Source of the DNA: Puniceicoccaceae bacterium
Lineage (GTDB): Bacteria > Verrucomicrobiota > Verrucomicrobiia > Opitutales > Coraliomargaritaceae
DNA: 64,000 bases
Direction of reading: 5' to 3'
Assembly: GCA_018402305.1 (NCBI GenBank)
Contig: JAGYJE010000004.1
Span: forward strand, 62,001 to 126,000
Part shown: positions 7,811 to 16,484 of the stretch, piece by piece
How the letters are laid out: every line of letters begins with the position of its first letter
How positions within the stretch are numbered: position 1 is the stretch's first letter
Position numbers and translations under genes: made by a program
The notes under the pieces: generated by a model
What the model was told of the DNA's origin: nothing
What the model saw: the letters and a program-made list of their open reading frames with translations, nothing else
The model's database searches: none

Positions 7811-9825
7811 GTTAACCCGAGTTCCGCAGTTATTTAGGGCGTTTTGTTGATAATCAATGACTTGCATCCAAAATCACCGTTTTTTCTCCACTACATTTTG
7901 CACAAGTTTGGAGCCTTTGGGCAGGTGCAGTCCCAGGTGAGCGAGTAAAATGGCGACGTCTTCGTCGGGTTTGGCAACAGTGCGTAGTCGCAAGTTGATG
8001 GTGCGCTCGCCGCGTTTGACTGGCACGACAACGTCCATGGAGCGGATGGTGGCGACTGCCTCAACAAGTTTGGCCGCGCGGGTGCCGAGGCCTTTGCCGG
8101 CCATCCACATTTCCAGCGAGCGCCAAAGCGCGAGGCTGAGGAAGCAGATCAGTAGATGCGCTTCGACCCGTTCGGTTTTCTGATGGAAGACCGGGCGCAG
8201 CCCGATATCTGATTTGGCGCTGCGGAAGGCAGCTTCGGCCTGTGTGAGCTGGATATACCAGCGCCAGATTTTGGCCGGATCGGTCTCGGTGCAATTGGTG
8301 CGCAGTAGGTAAGCTCCCTTGGCAAGCAAGGGATGCCCTTGTTCGGGCAAGGGGCAGAACAGCCGCAGGCCGCAGGCGCGGTCCTCCCCGTCGCGGATAA
8401 GTTCGGCCTCGATCCACTTCGCTGCCGCGGGATACTTGCCCAGCCAGCGCCCGATGCGCCGTTCGACTTTACCCGCGTCGAGTTGAGCACGGCGGCGCAG
8501 GGCCCGATTGACCTTGAGAAGTTCATCGCTCAGCCGGTCCATCTGCCGTGCCAGCATGGCCCGCTCTTTGGCTGCCCGGGCATTGCTGCGGCACAGCACG
8601 AAGCGCTCGCTTCCATCTCCGTCGGGGTGCTCGACCAGTCGGGCCTCCACACCGTTCTGCACATCGATCCAGTTTTCGTTTTCCGTCAACTCCGCCTCAA
8701 AGGCGCGCAGTTGCGACTTCGGCGTGCCGACGATGTAACGGGCCTGACGCTCGCGCAGGAAGGCGATGTTCTTCTCGCTGACCATGCCGCGGTCCATCAC
8801 CCAGATCCGCTCGGCCTGGCCAAACCGGTCTTCCATTTTGGCAACGATCTCCTCGACGGTGGTCACATCCGTGCGGTTACCAGCGAAAACCTCGTAGTTC
8901 AGGGGCAGCCCCTCGGGCGTGCAGACCAGGCCGATGCAGACCTGCTTGCAATCCCCGCGCGAGTCGCGGCTGTAACCCCGGGCGGCCTTTTCGTTCCGTA
9001 ACGCCTGTCCTTCGAAGTACGTACTCGTGACATCGTAGAGCAGGAACTCGAAGCGCACACCGAACCAATCCCGGTAGCGCTCCATCAGATGCTCGCAGAG
9101 CCGGTCCTTGTGCGCGCCCACCTTGTCCAGAGCGCGATACAACCGGTCGTCGTTGACCGACTCGACCGGAATCCCGCACAGGTCTTCCAACGCAGTGCGC
9201 GCATACCAGTTTTCCGCAATACCCAGTTCCGAGGCCTGCCCGCAGAACTTGCCAATGGTCAACACCGCAGCCACATCCGACCAGGCGATCTCCTCCCGAC
9301 CGGGCTCAATCAAATCGCTCAACAGCTCGTGCAGGCCCAGCCGACGCCACAGGGCCAGAGCCAGAAAAACGCTCCCGAACTCCCGGGCCCGTTCGATGCG
9401 TAAAGACGACAGGTCCGCCAGCTCCCAGCCCAAGCGTTCCTCCTGTCCGGCCGCGGCCTGTCCCAGGCGTTGTTGTTTGCCTCTGACAGGCTGCCCATCC
9501 AGCAGCGCCTCCAGATCCTCCCAGCCCGCTTCGATGTCTTCCTCGGTCAACTTGCCCAGCGAAGCGACGACCCGCTGGCGAGGACCGCGCTCGGTCCGCA
9601 CCGTCTCGCACAAGGTCCAATACTCATAGACCTCGCCGGAGAAGCGCTTGCGGTTTTTTCGGAGAAACATGAATGCATTATCGCACCTTCCATCACACAA
9701 AACAATAGGCTCTTCTCCACTACATGCCCGTTCAGCATACCCTACCCAGTAAACAAGCGCCTTACACAGCCATCAAATGCCAAAATTAGACGTATTTTCT
9801 TACTAACTGCGGAACTCGGGCTAAC
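7811..9825 (-). mobile_element. IS1634-family insertion sequence
   Basis: The element carries one transposase gene and is bounded by near-perfect terminal inverted repeats. The left end is GTTAACCCGAGTTCCGCAGT (from 7811). The right end, read on the other strand, is GTTAGCCCGAGTTCCGCAGT (ending at 9825). No convincing target duplication is visible. The sequences on the two sides come from different genes: an isomerase start to the left and a pseudopilin C-terminus to the right. A deletion or recombination next to the element is therefore likely. Confidence 0.85.
7874..9670 (-). CDS. IS1634-family DDE transposase
   Basis: The protein has about 598 aa and belongs to the IS4-superfamily IS1634 group. 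The N-terminus MFLRKNRKRFSGEVYEYW is typical of the family, which supports the ATG at 9670 rather than the in-frame ATG 10 codons upstream. The likely DDE residues are in YDVTSTYFEGQ, WVMDRGMVSEKN and EAAFRSAKSDIGLRPVFHQ (YREK-like block). The frame is full length and uninterrupted, so the transposase could be active. Confidence 0.93.
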   Translation of the reverse strand: MFLRKNRKRFSGEVYEYWTLCETVRTERGPRQRVVASLGKLTEEDIEAGWEDLEALLDGQPVRGKQQRLGQAAAGQEERLGWELADLSSLRIERAREFGSVFLALALWRRLGLHELLSDLIEPGREEIAWSDVAAVLTIGKFCGQASELGIAENWYARTALEDLCGIPVESVNDDRLYRALDKVGAHKDRLCEHLMERYRDWFGVRFEFLLYDVTSTYFEGQALRNEKAARGYSRDSRGDCKQVCIGLVCTPEGLPLNYEVFAGNRTDVTTVEEIVAKMEDRFGQAERIWVMDRGMVSEKNIAFLRERQARYIVGTPKSQLRAFEAELTENENWIDVQNGVEARLVEHPDGDGSERFVLCRSNARAAKERAMLARQMDRLSDELLKVNRALRRRAQLDAGKVERRIGRWLGKYPAAAKWIEAELIRDGEDRACGLRLFCPLPEQGHPLLAKGAYLLRTNCTETDPAKIWRWYIQLTQAEAAFRSAKSDIGLRPVFHQKTERVEAHLLICFLSLALWRSLEMWMAGKGLGTRAAKLVEAVATIRSMDVVVPVKRGERTINLRLRTVAKPDEDVAILLAHLGLHLPKGSKLVQNVVEKKR

Positions 9826-10740
9826 CTCGCCGCTACCGAGCTTTTGGTCGACGGAGCCTTTAATGTAAATTCAACGGAGAAAGAGGCTTGGAAGGCATTT
9901 TTGGGGTCATCGAAGTATTTTCGGCATCCTGCCGATGATGCTCCGGCAGAGGGTGCCGCATTCTCTCGAAGTTTACAGCAGCCCGAAACCTATCAGGCCA
10001 TTCCTTCCGGCAAAGATGAAGACTCCTACGCTGGGTATCGACGTATAACGGATTCGCAGCTTGATGCCTTGGCCGAGGAAATTGTGCGGCAGGTGCGCCT
10101 GAGGGGACCTTTCGTATCGCGATCGCATTTCATCAACAGGACGCTTGCCGATATCACGGAGCAGGCCGAATTGAGCCGGAGCGGCGCCCTTCAAACAGCC
10201 CTGGATGAAGTGGGCCTGAACATGAATATCGAAGGAGACCTGAATGAGTTTTCAGAGCAGGAAACCTCGACAGACAGGGTGCGACTGCAAGCAGACAATG
10301 GAGATCATGCTTTGGATATTCCCGATACCAGCAATACGGATATCTACGATTGGGTTGATCTGGGTGTGGCCAGCATCCTCGCGGACTCCGAGATGCTGGA
10401 TGGTAACAGTCTGGCTGAGGAACAGGGCTATCGATCCACCGGAATTCCAGGCTGGTTGACTCAAGCCGATCTGCTCCAAGTCATCGGTCCCTCAATATCC
10501 GCACGGTCGGATACCTTTCGCATCCGCACGGCCGGTCAGACGCTCGGACTCTCCGGCAACGTTGAAGCGACTGCTTACCTGGAGGCCGTGGTTCAAAGAA
10601 TGCCTGAGTATGTGGATACATCCAACGCAGCAAATGAAAGAGATACGATAGACACTGACAACCTAACACCAACCAATCAACAATATGGAAGACGATTTGA
10701 AATTATCTCTGTCCGCTGGCTTTCTACCGATGAGATTTAG
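9826..10740 (+). pseudogene. C-terminal third of a giant GspK-like pseudopilin
   Basis: The frame is open from the IS edge to TAG and encodes about 300 aa. It aligns with the last 300 residues of the intact protein at 31335. Shared landmarks are GAFNVNST-EAWKA (GAFNINST-EAWRA in the intact copy), EEIVRQVRLRGPFVSRSHFINR, SGALQTALD, GWLTQADLLQ, SARSDTFRIRT and AYLEAVVQRMPEYVD...GRRFEIISVRWLSTDEI. The first 940 or so residues, including the prepilin signal, are gone. The next gene overlaps it by 11 bases, as in an operon. The in-frame ATG at 9844 is only a chance start. Confidence 0.8.
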
Positions 10741-11533
10741 TCGCTTATTCGTCGCTTGCGGCCTGTTTTTTTTCATAGGTATCGTTGTCAGTGGTGAGGA
10801 ACCTGAACAAGTCAATATGTTGATTGATGTCGTGGCGTGGGGAGATGATATTATCGGCCTGCATCTCGGATATACGGATAGTGAAGAGGGCGCCGCCCAT
10901 GCTCTTTCTTTCCGATATGGGAGGGAGCCAGTGCGCTATAGCGGTCCGCGCTGGTTGGCCATTTATCAGCCGCGAGGAGATACGCAGGATCAAGGCGCAG
11001 TCCGCCCGCCTCAGGTAGACGATGTGAGCGGGAAAAGTAGTCGCCAAGTTCCCCAGACGCTTGCCGAGCGACGTGTGATGGAGCCGAGTCTGGTCGCGCT
11101 GGTGAAGCTTCCGATCGATGCCAGAAGGGCCACGGTCTTGTTGTCTCCCGCGGGTGATGGCACCTACAAGGGCTACGTCATCAACGACGACCCCTCGCGA
11201 TTGCCGCCCGGGAAACTTCTTGTTCACAATCTTTCACCTTACACGATCGCCCTGCAGTTTGGCAGCAATAAGCCAGCTATCATTGAGCCGCGTGGCGAAT
11301 ATCTATTTGAAGACTCCCAGAAATACCTGCCCTACCGGCTCGCCTACCAAATAAAATACCAGCCCGAGGAAGCCAATCATTGGGAGATTCAAGGTAGCAA
11401 TATCATGAAGCTTTCGGCCGACGAGCAAACACAGATGCTTATCCTACGCAGCGACAATGAGCACTTTCTTTCCAGCAGCGGCGCACGCAGTGGCTATCTT
11501 CAGAAAGTGATTCTGCGCCGAAGAACCCAATAA
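10730..11533 (+). CDS. small secreted partner of the giant pseudopilin
   Basis: This protein of about 267 aa has an N-terminal signal peptide (MRFSRLFVACGLFFFIGIVVSGEE), which decides the start at 10730, overlapping the upstream stop. It has no recognisable enzymatic domain. Gene position, length and overall plan (an early RYSGPRWLAIYQ / KYRGPQLLRFVQ block, later LLSPAGDGTYKGYVIND and NLSPYTIALQFG) resemble the protein at 35086, which also follows a giant pseudopilin. It looks intact although its partner is truncated. Location is expected to be periplasm or cell surface. Function is unknown. Confidence 0.7.
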   Translation: MRFSRLFVACGLFFFIGIVVSGEEPEQVNMLIDVVAWGDDIIGLHLGYTDSEEGAAHALSFRYGREPVRYSGPRWLAIYQPRGDTQDQGAVRPPQVDDVSGKSSRQVPQTLAERRVMEPSLVALVKLPIDARRATVLLSPAGDGTYKGYVINDDPSRLPPGKLLVHNLSPYTIALQFGSNKPAIIEPRGEYLFEDSQKYLPYRLAYQIKYQPEEANHWEIQGSNIMKLSADEQTQMLILRSDNEHFLSSSGARSGYLQKVILRRRTQ

Positions 11534-11826
11534 AGAACTTTCGCCTGATCTGTCGTTTCGTTGGCCGGTGGATCAGGAGGTGGAACAGCGTCATCATATG
11601 ACAGATGGGTGCCAATTTGCGCACCGCAGGCATACGAGCAGGTTCAGATACGATTCAATTTGTGAGCCGTAAAGTGCTGTTTCGGACACAGTTAATTCTA
11701 GCAATATAATTTATGATATCCCGTCCCCAAAAAAAGGGTTCTTCGCTATTTTTAATGGTAGCGCACTCAGTGTTCTGATTTTCAACCACTCGCTCCCTCC
11801 TTCGCTCTGCGAGCTAGGGGGTGCAA
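11534..11826. other. gene-free spacer before the IS256 element
   Basis: No gene is recognised. The stretch includes GGTTCTTCGCTATTTTTAA near 11739, which resembles a sequence near 2906 upstream of the tRNA region. Confidence 0.5.
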
Positions 11827-11865
11827 GAAATTGTCTGTAAATTCAGTCGAGCCTAGGCGAGACGC

Positions 11866-11923
11866 CGGTTCCTTCCCTTCGGGGGATGGAGCGTAGCGGA
11901 ATCCCCCGAAGGGAAGGAAGCCG
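11866..11923 (+). promoter_or_regulatory. strong hairpin in IS256 leader
   Basis: TTCCTTCCCTTCGGGGGAT and ATCCCCCGAAGGGAAGGAA form an almost perfect stem of about 19 bp with a 13-base loop, 80 bases upstream of the transposase ATG and inside the element. It lacks a T-run, so it is not a simple terminator. Hairpins of this type in IS leaders can block translation when transcription enters from outside. That role is inferred here. Confidence 0.6.
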
Positions 11924-11999
11924 TTATGCGACAAAGGGGATTGAAGGCGTCTGACCAAGGCTGGAAGCTGAGGGTGCTCAAACCAACAAAGCACCAACA

Positions 12000-13175
12000 A
12001 TGACCAGACACCACAAGGACACTACTCACACCGAAGATCCAATCAATCATCTTTTGGAACACGGACTCTCGGACGGCTTGCCTCAGATCGCCGAGATGTT
12101 AATGAACGCCGCCATGCTCATCGAGCGTAGCGCCCACCTGAGGGCGGATCTGTATGAACGCAACGAAGGCCGCAACGGATATGCCAACGGATTGAAAGAC
12201 CGCAGCTTTCACAGTTCCGTCGGTCCGCTCGCTCTGCGGGTGCCCCAGACCCGCAACAGCGATGAGCCATACCGCCCGTCCATGCTTGAAAGCGGTTCGC
12301 GCTCAGATCGCTCACTCAAAGTCGCCATCGCTGAGATGTATCTGCAAGGTGTCTCCACCAGACGCGTGACAAAAGTCATGGAAAAGATGTGCGGGCTATC
12401 CGTCAGTTCGACCCAAGTCTCCAAGCTGACCGCTGAACTGGACGAAACCTTTGAGCTCTGGCGCAACCGCTCCTTGCCCGAGATCGCCCACATGATCATC
12501 GACGCGACCTATATCAAAGTCCGCATCGGCGGCTGCGTCAGGGACTGCGCTGTCTTCACCGCAATCGGGGTGCGCCGCGATAACGGCAAGCGCATGGTTT
12601 TGGGAGTATCCGCAGCCCTCTCAGAGGCGGAGGTGCATTGGCGTGACTTCCTGGTCTCGCTCAAAGAACGCGGAATCGGCATCCCAGACTCGATCACTTC
12701 GGATGCTCACGAAGGCATACGGGCCGCGCTCAAAGCCGTCTTCAACGCCACACCCTGGCAGCGTTGCCAGTTCCACCTCCAGCAAAACGCACAGGCCTAC
12801 GTGCCTAAACTTGATATGCGCGAACCCGTCGCCGCCGACATACGCTCCGTCTTCAATGCCGATTCCCTGGCGCACGCAGAAGCCAAACTCGATGCCCTCA
12901 TTGAAAAATACAGTAAGAGTGCTCCCGGGCTGAGCAACTGGATGCAGACGGCCATTCCGGAGGGGCTACAGGTCTTCAACTTGCCCGAAAACAAAAGAAA
13001 GCGCTTGCGCACCTCCAACGCCTGCGAAACCCTCAATACCCAGATCAAGCGTCGAACCCGGGTCGCCGGCCTTTTCCCAAATACAGACTCGATCTTGAGA
13101 CTCGTCACCGCGATACTCATGGAAGTCTCGGAAGAATGGGAGACAGGCAAAGCATATCTCAGCAACAAAAAATAA
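12000..13175 (+). CDS. IS256-family (Transposase_mut) transposase
   Basis: The protein is 391 aa and matches the mutator-type transposase family. The DDE residues are in MIIDATYIKVR (first Asp), SITSDAHEGIRAAL (second Asp) and TSNACETLNTQIKRRTRV (Glu), with WQRCQFHLQQN between them as in typical members. Length is normal and the frame is intact, so the element may be active. Confidence 0.95.
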   Translation: MTRHHKDTTHTEDPINHLLEHGLSDGLPQIAEMLMNAAMLIERSAHLRADLYERNEGRNGYANGLKDRSFHSSVGPLALRVPQTRNSDEPYRPSMLESGSRSDRSLKVAIAEMYLQGVSTRRVTKVMEKMCGLSVSSTQVSKLTAELDETFELWRNRSLPEIAHMIIDATYIKVRIGGCVRDCAVFTAIGVRRDNGKRMVLGVSAALSEAEVHWRDFLVSLKERGIGIPDSITSDAHEGIRAALKAVFNATPWQRCQFHLQQNAQAYVPKLDMREPVAADIRSVFNADSLAHAEAKLDALIEKYSKSAPGLSNWMQTAIPEGLQVFNLPENKRKRLRTSNACETLNTQIKRRTRVAGLFPNTDSILRLVTAILMEVSEEWETGKAYLSNKK

Positions 13176-13255
13176 ACTCACCAAAAATACGTAATAACAA
13201 TCAAGCACTCTCAGCCTGATTAGACGAATTTACAGACGAAATTTTGCTCCGCCGC

Positions 13256-13300
13256 GAGCTACGGCGGACAGGTCGCTGGAGACACGGAGACACGGAGGAG
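13256..13300. repeat. GGAGACAC-type short repeat before the GxxExxY gene
   Basis: GGAGACACGGAGACACGGAGG (two tandem GGAGACAC units) lies just upstream of the GxxExxY start. A loosely complementary run (CTCCGTGTGTTGGTGCCTCC) is near 16168-16187. Such repeats often lie next to GxxExxY genes. This is recalled, not computed. Confidence 0.45.
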
Positions 13301-13338
13301 GCTTGCTTGTCATCAGAGATTTAAAACTCTCATTATTT

Positions 13339-13603
13339 ATGAATGAATCACTTATTGAAGAAGAACTGACGAAGAAGATCATTGGTGCTGCAATTGAGGT
13401 GCATCGCTATTGGGGACCGGGTCTTGTCGAAAGCATCTACGAGAAGAGTTTGGCGGTAGAGCTGAAGAAGCGGGCTATCCCATTTAAGCGACAATTAAAA
13501 CTGGAGTTGAACTACAAAGGCGTTATGCTGGATGTGGTTTTTCGTTTGGACCTCATCATCGGTGATAAAGTCGTCGTTGAGTTAAAAGTAGTTAAAGAAC
13601 TCG
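13339..13603 (+). pseudogene. GxxExxY-family protein, C-terminally truncated
   Basis: The frame starts MNESLIEEELTKKIIGAAIEVH and contains the name-giving motif (GLVESIY) and VVVELKVVKEL, the nuclease-fold-like E-x-K strand of this PD-(D/E)XK-like family. Intact proteins are about 125 aa. Here the family sequence stops at about residue 88 and the frame continues into the C-terminal tail of an alpha-L-fucosidase, so the open frame to 13842 is a chimera. The ATG at 13339 fits the family better than the start 36 bases upstream. Function of the family is unknown. Confidence 0.75.
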
Positions 13604-13723
13604 CCCTCAACCTCGGCCAAATCGCCCTTCAACCCGGCACCCGTGACATTGCCATCAATGCCGACGAAATCACCGGCAAGAACTCATGCCTTCAAAAGCC
13701 TCACACTCACTCCAATTCCATGA
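13604..13723 (+). pseudogene. C-terminal tail of a GH29 alpha-L-fucosidase
   Basis: LNLGQIALQPGTRDIAINADEITG aligns with VELGRVSLQPGKVDILVSADKISG at the end of the intact GH29 enzyme at 42741. After a frameshift the sequence reads KSLTLTPIP-stop, matching that gene's KNITLRP ending. The TGA overlaps the ATG of the sulfatase pseudogene (ATGA, 13720-13723). The rest of the fucosidase is missing. Confidence 0.7.
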
Positions 13724-15230
13724 AACCGTCTCTCTCCCTATTTTTGAAAACGCACTGTTCGCAGGTGCGTGCCTGCTCGCATCCGCCACGCTCCACGCGG
13801 CTCCCGCCAAGAAAAGCCAAATATCGTTTTCATCCTCGCTGACGATCTCGGCTGGCGGACCTCGGCTGCTACGGCAGCAACTTTACGAGACCCCCGAACC
13901 TAGACCGCCTGGCCCAGCAGGGCATGCGTTTCACCGATGCCTACGCCGCTGCCCCTGTTTGCTCACCCACCCGCGCCAGCATCCTGACTGGCAAATCACC
14001 GGCCCGCCTGCGCATCACGGATTGGCTGCCCGGACGCGGGGACAAGCTGAACAGCGGCTCCGGCGCTTGGAAATCCAACCCTTCCTTCCACTCGAAGAAA
14101 CCACCGTCGCCGAAGCGTTGCGTGGCCGACGGCTACAAACCGCATTCTTCGGAAAATGGCACCTCGGCGACGATCCTGAGCATTGGCCAGAGCACCGGGG
14201 CTTCGACTCAACCTCGGCGGCTGCGGCGGGCACTCCGCCATCCTACCAGCCCGTATAAACTTCGAATCTGCCCGACGGCCCGATGGCGAATACTCACCGA
14301 CCGCCTCACCAGTGAGGCGATCGGCTTCATTGAGCAGAACCGCGACAAGCCATTCCTCGTCTACCTCTCGCACTATGCCGTCCACAATCCGCTCAAGCCA
14401 AACCCGGTTTGCTCGAAAATACAAAGCCAAGGCCTCCAAACTCCCCATTGGCGAATCCCCTGAGTTTCTTGACGACAACGGCCGCGCCGTGAGGCAGGTT
14501 CAAAAACAACCCCGCCTACGCGGCAATGGTCGAGAACCTCGATGAAAATGTCGGCCGCATCTCGACAAACTCGCCGAGCTGAAACTCGACGAAAACACCA
14601 TCGTCATTTTCACCTCAGACAACGGAGGCCTCTCCACCGCCGAGCTGGGTCTGGCGGGTGCAGCCGGGTGGGCCATGACAGAGGGGCTCGCCCACGTCCA
14701 ACCTGCCCCTGCGTGCGGGCAAAGGCTGGGCCTACGAAGGTGGCGTGCGCGAACCGCTCTTGGTCAAGTGGGCCCGGCACCACCCGCCCGGGGCAGTGTT
14801 TGCCCCAAGCCGGTGGCCTCCCGGATTTTTTCCCCCACCCTCCTCGCCATGGCCGGGCTGCCGCCTCTTCCGCAGCAGCACCTCGACGGCACCAGCCTCG
14901 TGCTCGAACTCCAAGGCGCGGATTCGCCCGAGCGCCCTATTTTCGGCACTACCCGCACTACAGCAACCAGGGCGGATCGCCCTACGGTGCCGTGCGCGCG
15001 GAGGGTTTCAAACTCATCGAGTGGTATGAGGACCAGCGCTTGAACTCTACGACCTCGAAACGACTCGGCGAAAAACACAACCTCGCCGACAAAATGCCGA
15101 AAACCGCCGCACTCCTCACCCTGTTGCACGACTGGCGCAAGGGCCTGAACGCCCAGATGCCCACCGACAATCCGCTCAAAGCCAGCTCGGCGAGCCTCTC
15201 CGGGACGGCGGTTTCCGGCGCGAAGGATTC
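13720..15230 (+). pseudogene. multiply frameshifted S1-type sulfatase
   Basis: No single frame covers this gene, but successive frames together give a typical arylsulfatase-like enzyme. They show a signal region (ENALFAGACLLASATLHA), ADDLGW-like sequence, the formylglycine site APVCSPTRASILTGKSPARL (Cys codon at 13960), LTSEAIGFIEQNRDKPFLVYLSHYAVHNPL, TIVIFTSDNGG and a C-terminus ending DWRKGLNAQMPTDNP. At least five frame changes occur, with several short gaps. It follows the tail of a GH29 gene, the same order as the intact pair at 42741 and 44617. A cluster of sequencing errors is possible, but neighbouring IS genes are clean. Confidence 0.85.
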
Positions 15231-16110
15231 CACCTCTGGGACCCTTCGATATCAAAGTCGGCGACACCTACCACATGTTCGCCTCCTGCTGGCCGAGTGA
15301 GAATTTTCACCTCTGGAAACCAGCTACATCGTCCGCGCCACCTCGAAAACCTCCTCGGCCCCTACCGTTCGCCGGCGAGGTCTTTCGCCCGCGCCCGGGG
15401 ATTTTTTGATTGGATGGTTGCCACAACCCGAAGATCGCCTTTCACGCTGGAAAGTATTACCTCTACCACCTCGGCATCCCGGCTTGGAAAGCGGCGTGGC
15501 GGCCGGGCGATTCGGTCGAGGGACCCTGGGAACGCCGCAAGGATTGAGCATCCCCGCGAACAACCCGGGCTTTGATTCACAAGGACGGCACTTACGGCGT
15601 CGGCAAAGTGAAGGTGGAGAACCCCAAATTTCCCGGCAGCAAGGAATTCGACGAACTCCTGCACCACATCCACGCCTACCGCGCCGACTCCATTTTCGGC
15701 CCTGCACCATGCTGCACAAAGGCAGCGAAAACGCCCTACCCGCCGGTTTCCAAACGAAGACCCCTGCCTCTGCGCACGACGGCGAGCGCTACCACATGCT
15801 CCTCACCGACCTCCACGGCTTCGCCACCGGGTTCCACAAAAGCTTCGCCTACTACACATCCAAGGACGGCCTCTCCTACGAATTGGTTTCAAAAGACCCA
15901 CTCTTCACCAACCAAATCCCCATCTGCTTCTCCGACGGCAGCGAGGAGAAATTTCCCGCGTCGAGCGACCAAATGTCGTCCTCGACGAACAAGGCGCCGT
16001 CATCGCCGTGCTCGCTGCCTGCACACCCGAAAATCAAAAAGACGCCTCCCGCATCCTCGTCTTCCCTGTCGATCGCTTCGGCGCAAAACCGACCAAGGAA
16101 ACCCCATAGC
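15231..16110 (+). pseudogene. frameshifted beta-propeller glycosidase-like gene
   Basis: Frames pieced together read GFHLWDPSI-KVGDTYHMFASCWPSE, YIVRATSKNLLGPY, HNPKIAFHAGKYYLYHLGIPAW, GPWERRKD, IHKDGTYGVGKVKVENP, CAHDGERYHMLLTDLHGFATGFHKSFAYYTSKDGLSYE and AVIAVLAACTPENQKDASRILVFPVDRFGAKP. This pattern fits five-bladed beta-propeller hydrolases of the GH43/GH117-like group. Several frameshifts break it. It may once have been fused to, or translated after, the sulfatase. Substrate is unknown. Confidence 0.65.
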
Positions 16111-16242
16111 CCCCGCGCAAAAGACCGCGGCTATTTTCGCCAACCACATCGGCAAAGTTTCACACCCTCCGTGTGTTGGTGCCTCCGTGAGAGAACATCC
16201 AGTTCACGGGTCTTCGTGCGTCGTCTTCAATTCCACCAATCC
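16111..16242. other. spacer between pseudogene and MazE-like gene
   Basis: No gene is seen. The sequence includes a CTCCGTG-rich run near 16168 that is complementary in style to the repeat near 13270. Confidence 0.4.
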
Positions 16243-16264
16243 TTGACACCCCGATCGATCGGGG
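16243..16264 (+). promoter_or_regulatory. TTGACA and 16-bp perfect palindrome upstream of mazE-like gene
   Basis: TTGACA (16243-16248) is followed directly by the perfect palindrome CCCCGATCGATCGGGG, only 4 bases before the GTG start. AbrB/MazE-type antitoxins often repress their own promoters, so this could be the operator. If TTGACA is a true -35 box, the -10 box would overlap the start codon, giving a leaderless transcript. The promoter call is therefore weak and the palindrome itself is certain. Confidence 0.55.
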
Positions 16265-16268
16265 TTCC

Positions 16269-16484
16269 GTGTGGCACATTAAAACTGTTACCATTTCTCA
16301 AAAGTTCCAAGTTGTTATCCCACATAAAATTCGTGAAGGCATAGGACTGCGGTCTGGCGAAAAAGCCAAGGTGTTTTCTTTTAAGAATCGGATCGAAATC
16401 ATCCCCGTGCGGGAAGTTCGAAAACTGCGCGGATATCTGAAGGGCATGGACACGACACTGGTTCGGGAGGGCGACCGCCTGTGA
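16269..16484 (+). CDS. AbrB/MazE-family antitoxin
   Basis: This 71-aa protein carries the swapped-hairpin AbrB signature VTISQKFQVVIPHKIREGIGLRSGEKAKVF, followed by a short acidic/basic C-terminus that usually binds the toxin. The start is GTG at 16269. No ATG is available upstream of the conserved KTVTISQKFQVVIP block. Its end overlaps the next frame (16481) by four bases, the classic toxin-antitoxin arrangement. The partner PIN toxin is broken, so the antitoxin may be a relic or may control other promoters. Confidence 0.85.
   Translation: MWHIKTVTISQKFQVVIPHKIREGIGLRSGEKAKVFSFKNRIEIIPVREVRKLRGYLKGMDTTLVREGDRL

Larger units (their letters stand above)
11827..13245 (+). mobile_element. IS256-family insertion sequence
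   Basis: The element encodes a single transposase and has terminal inverted repeats AAATTGTCTGTAAATTC (about 11828-11844) and GAATTTACAGACGAAATTT (13226-13244). A clear 8-9 bp target duplication was not found. A 20-bp hairpin lies between the left end and the transposase start. It sits between the pseudopilin partner gene and a truncated GxxExxY gene, in a region of decayed genes. Confidence 0.8.

Noticed and set aside
11815..11830. target-site duplication of the IS256 element
   Set aside because: Bases next to the two ends could not be matched as a direct repeat of 8-9 bp, so none is claimed.
13686..14258. 190-codon open frame as a separate protein
   Set aside because: It is one of several frames covering a frameshifted sulfatase; homology jumps between frames, so it is part of a pseudogene.
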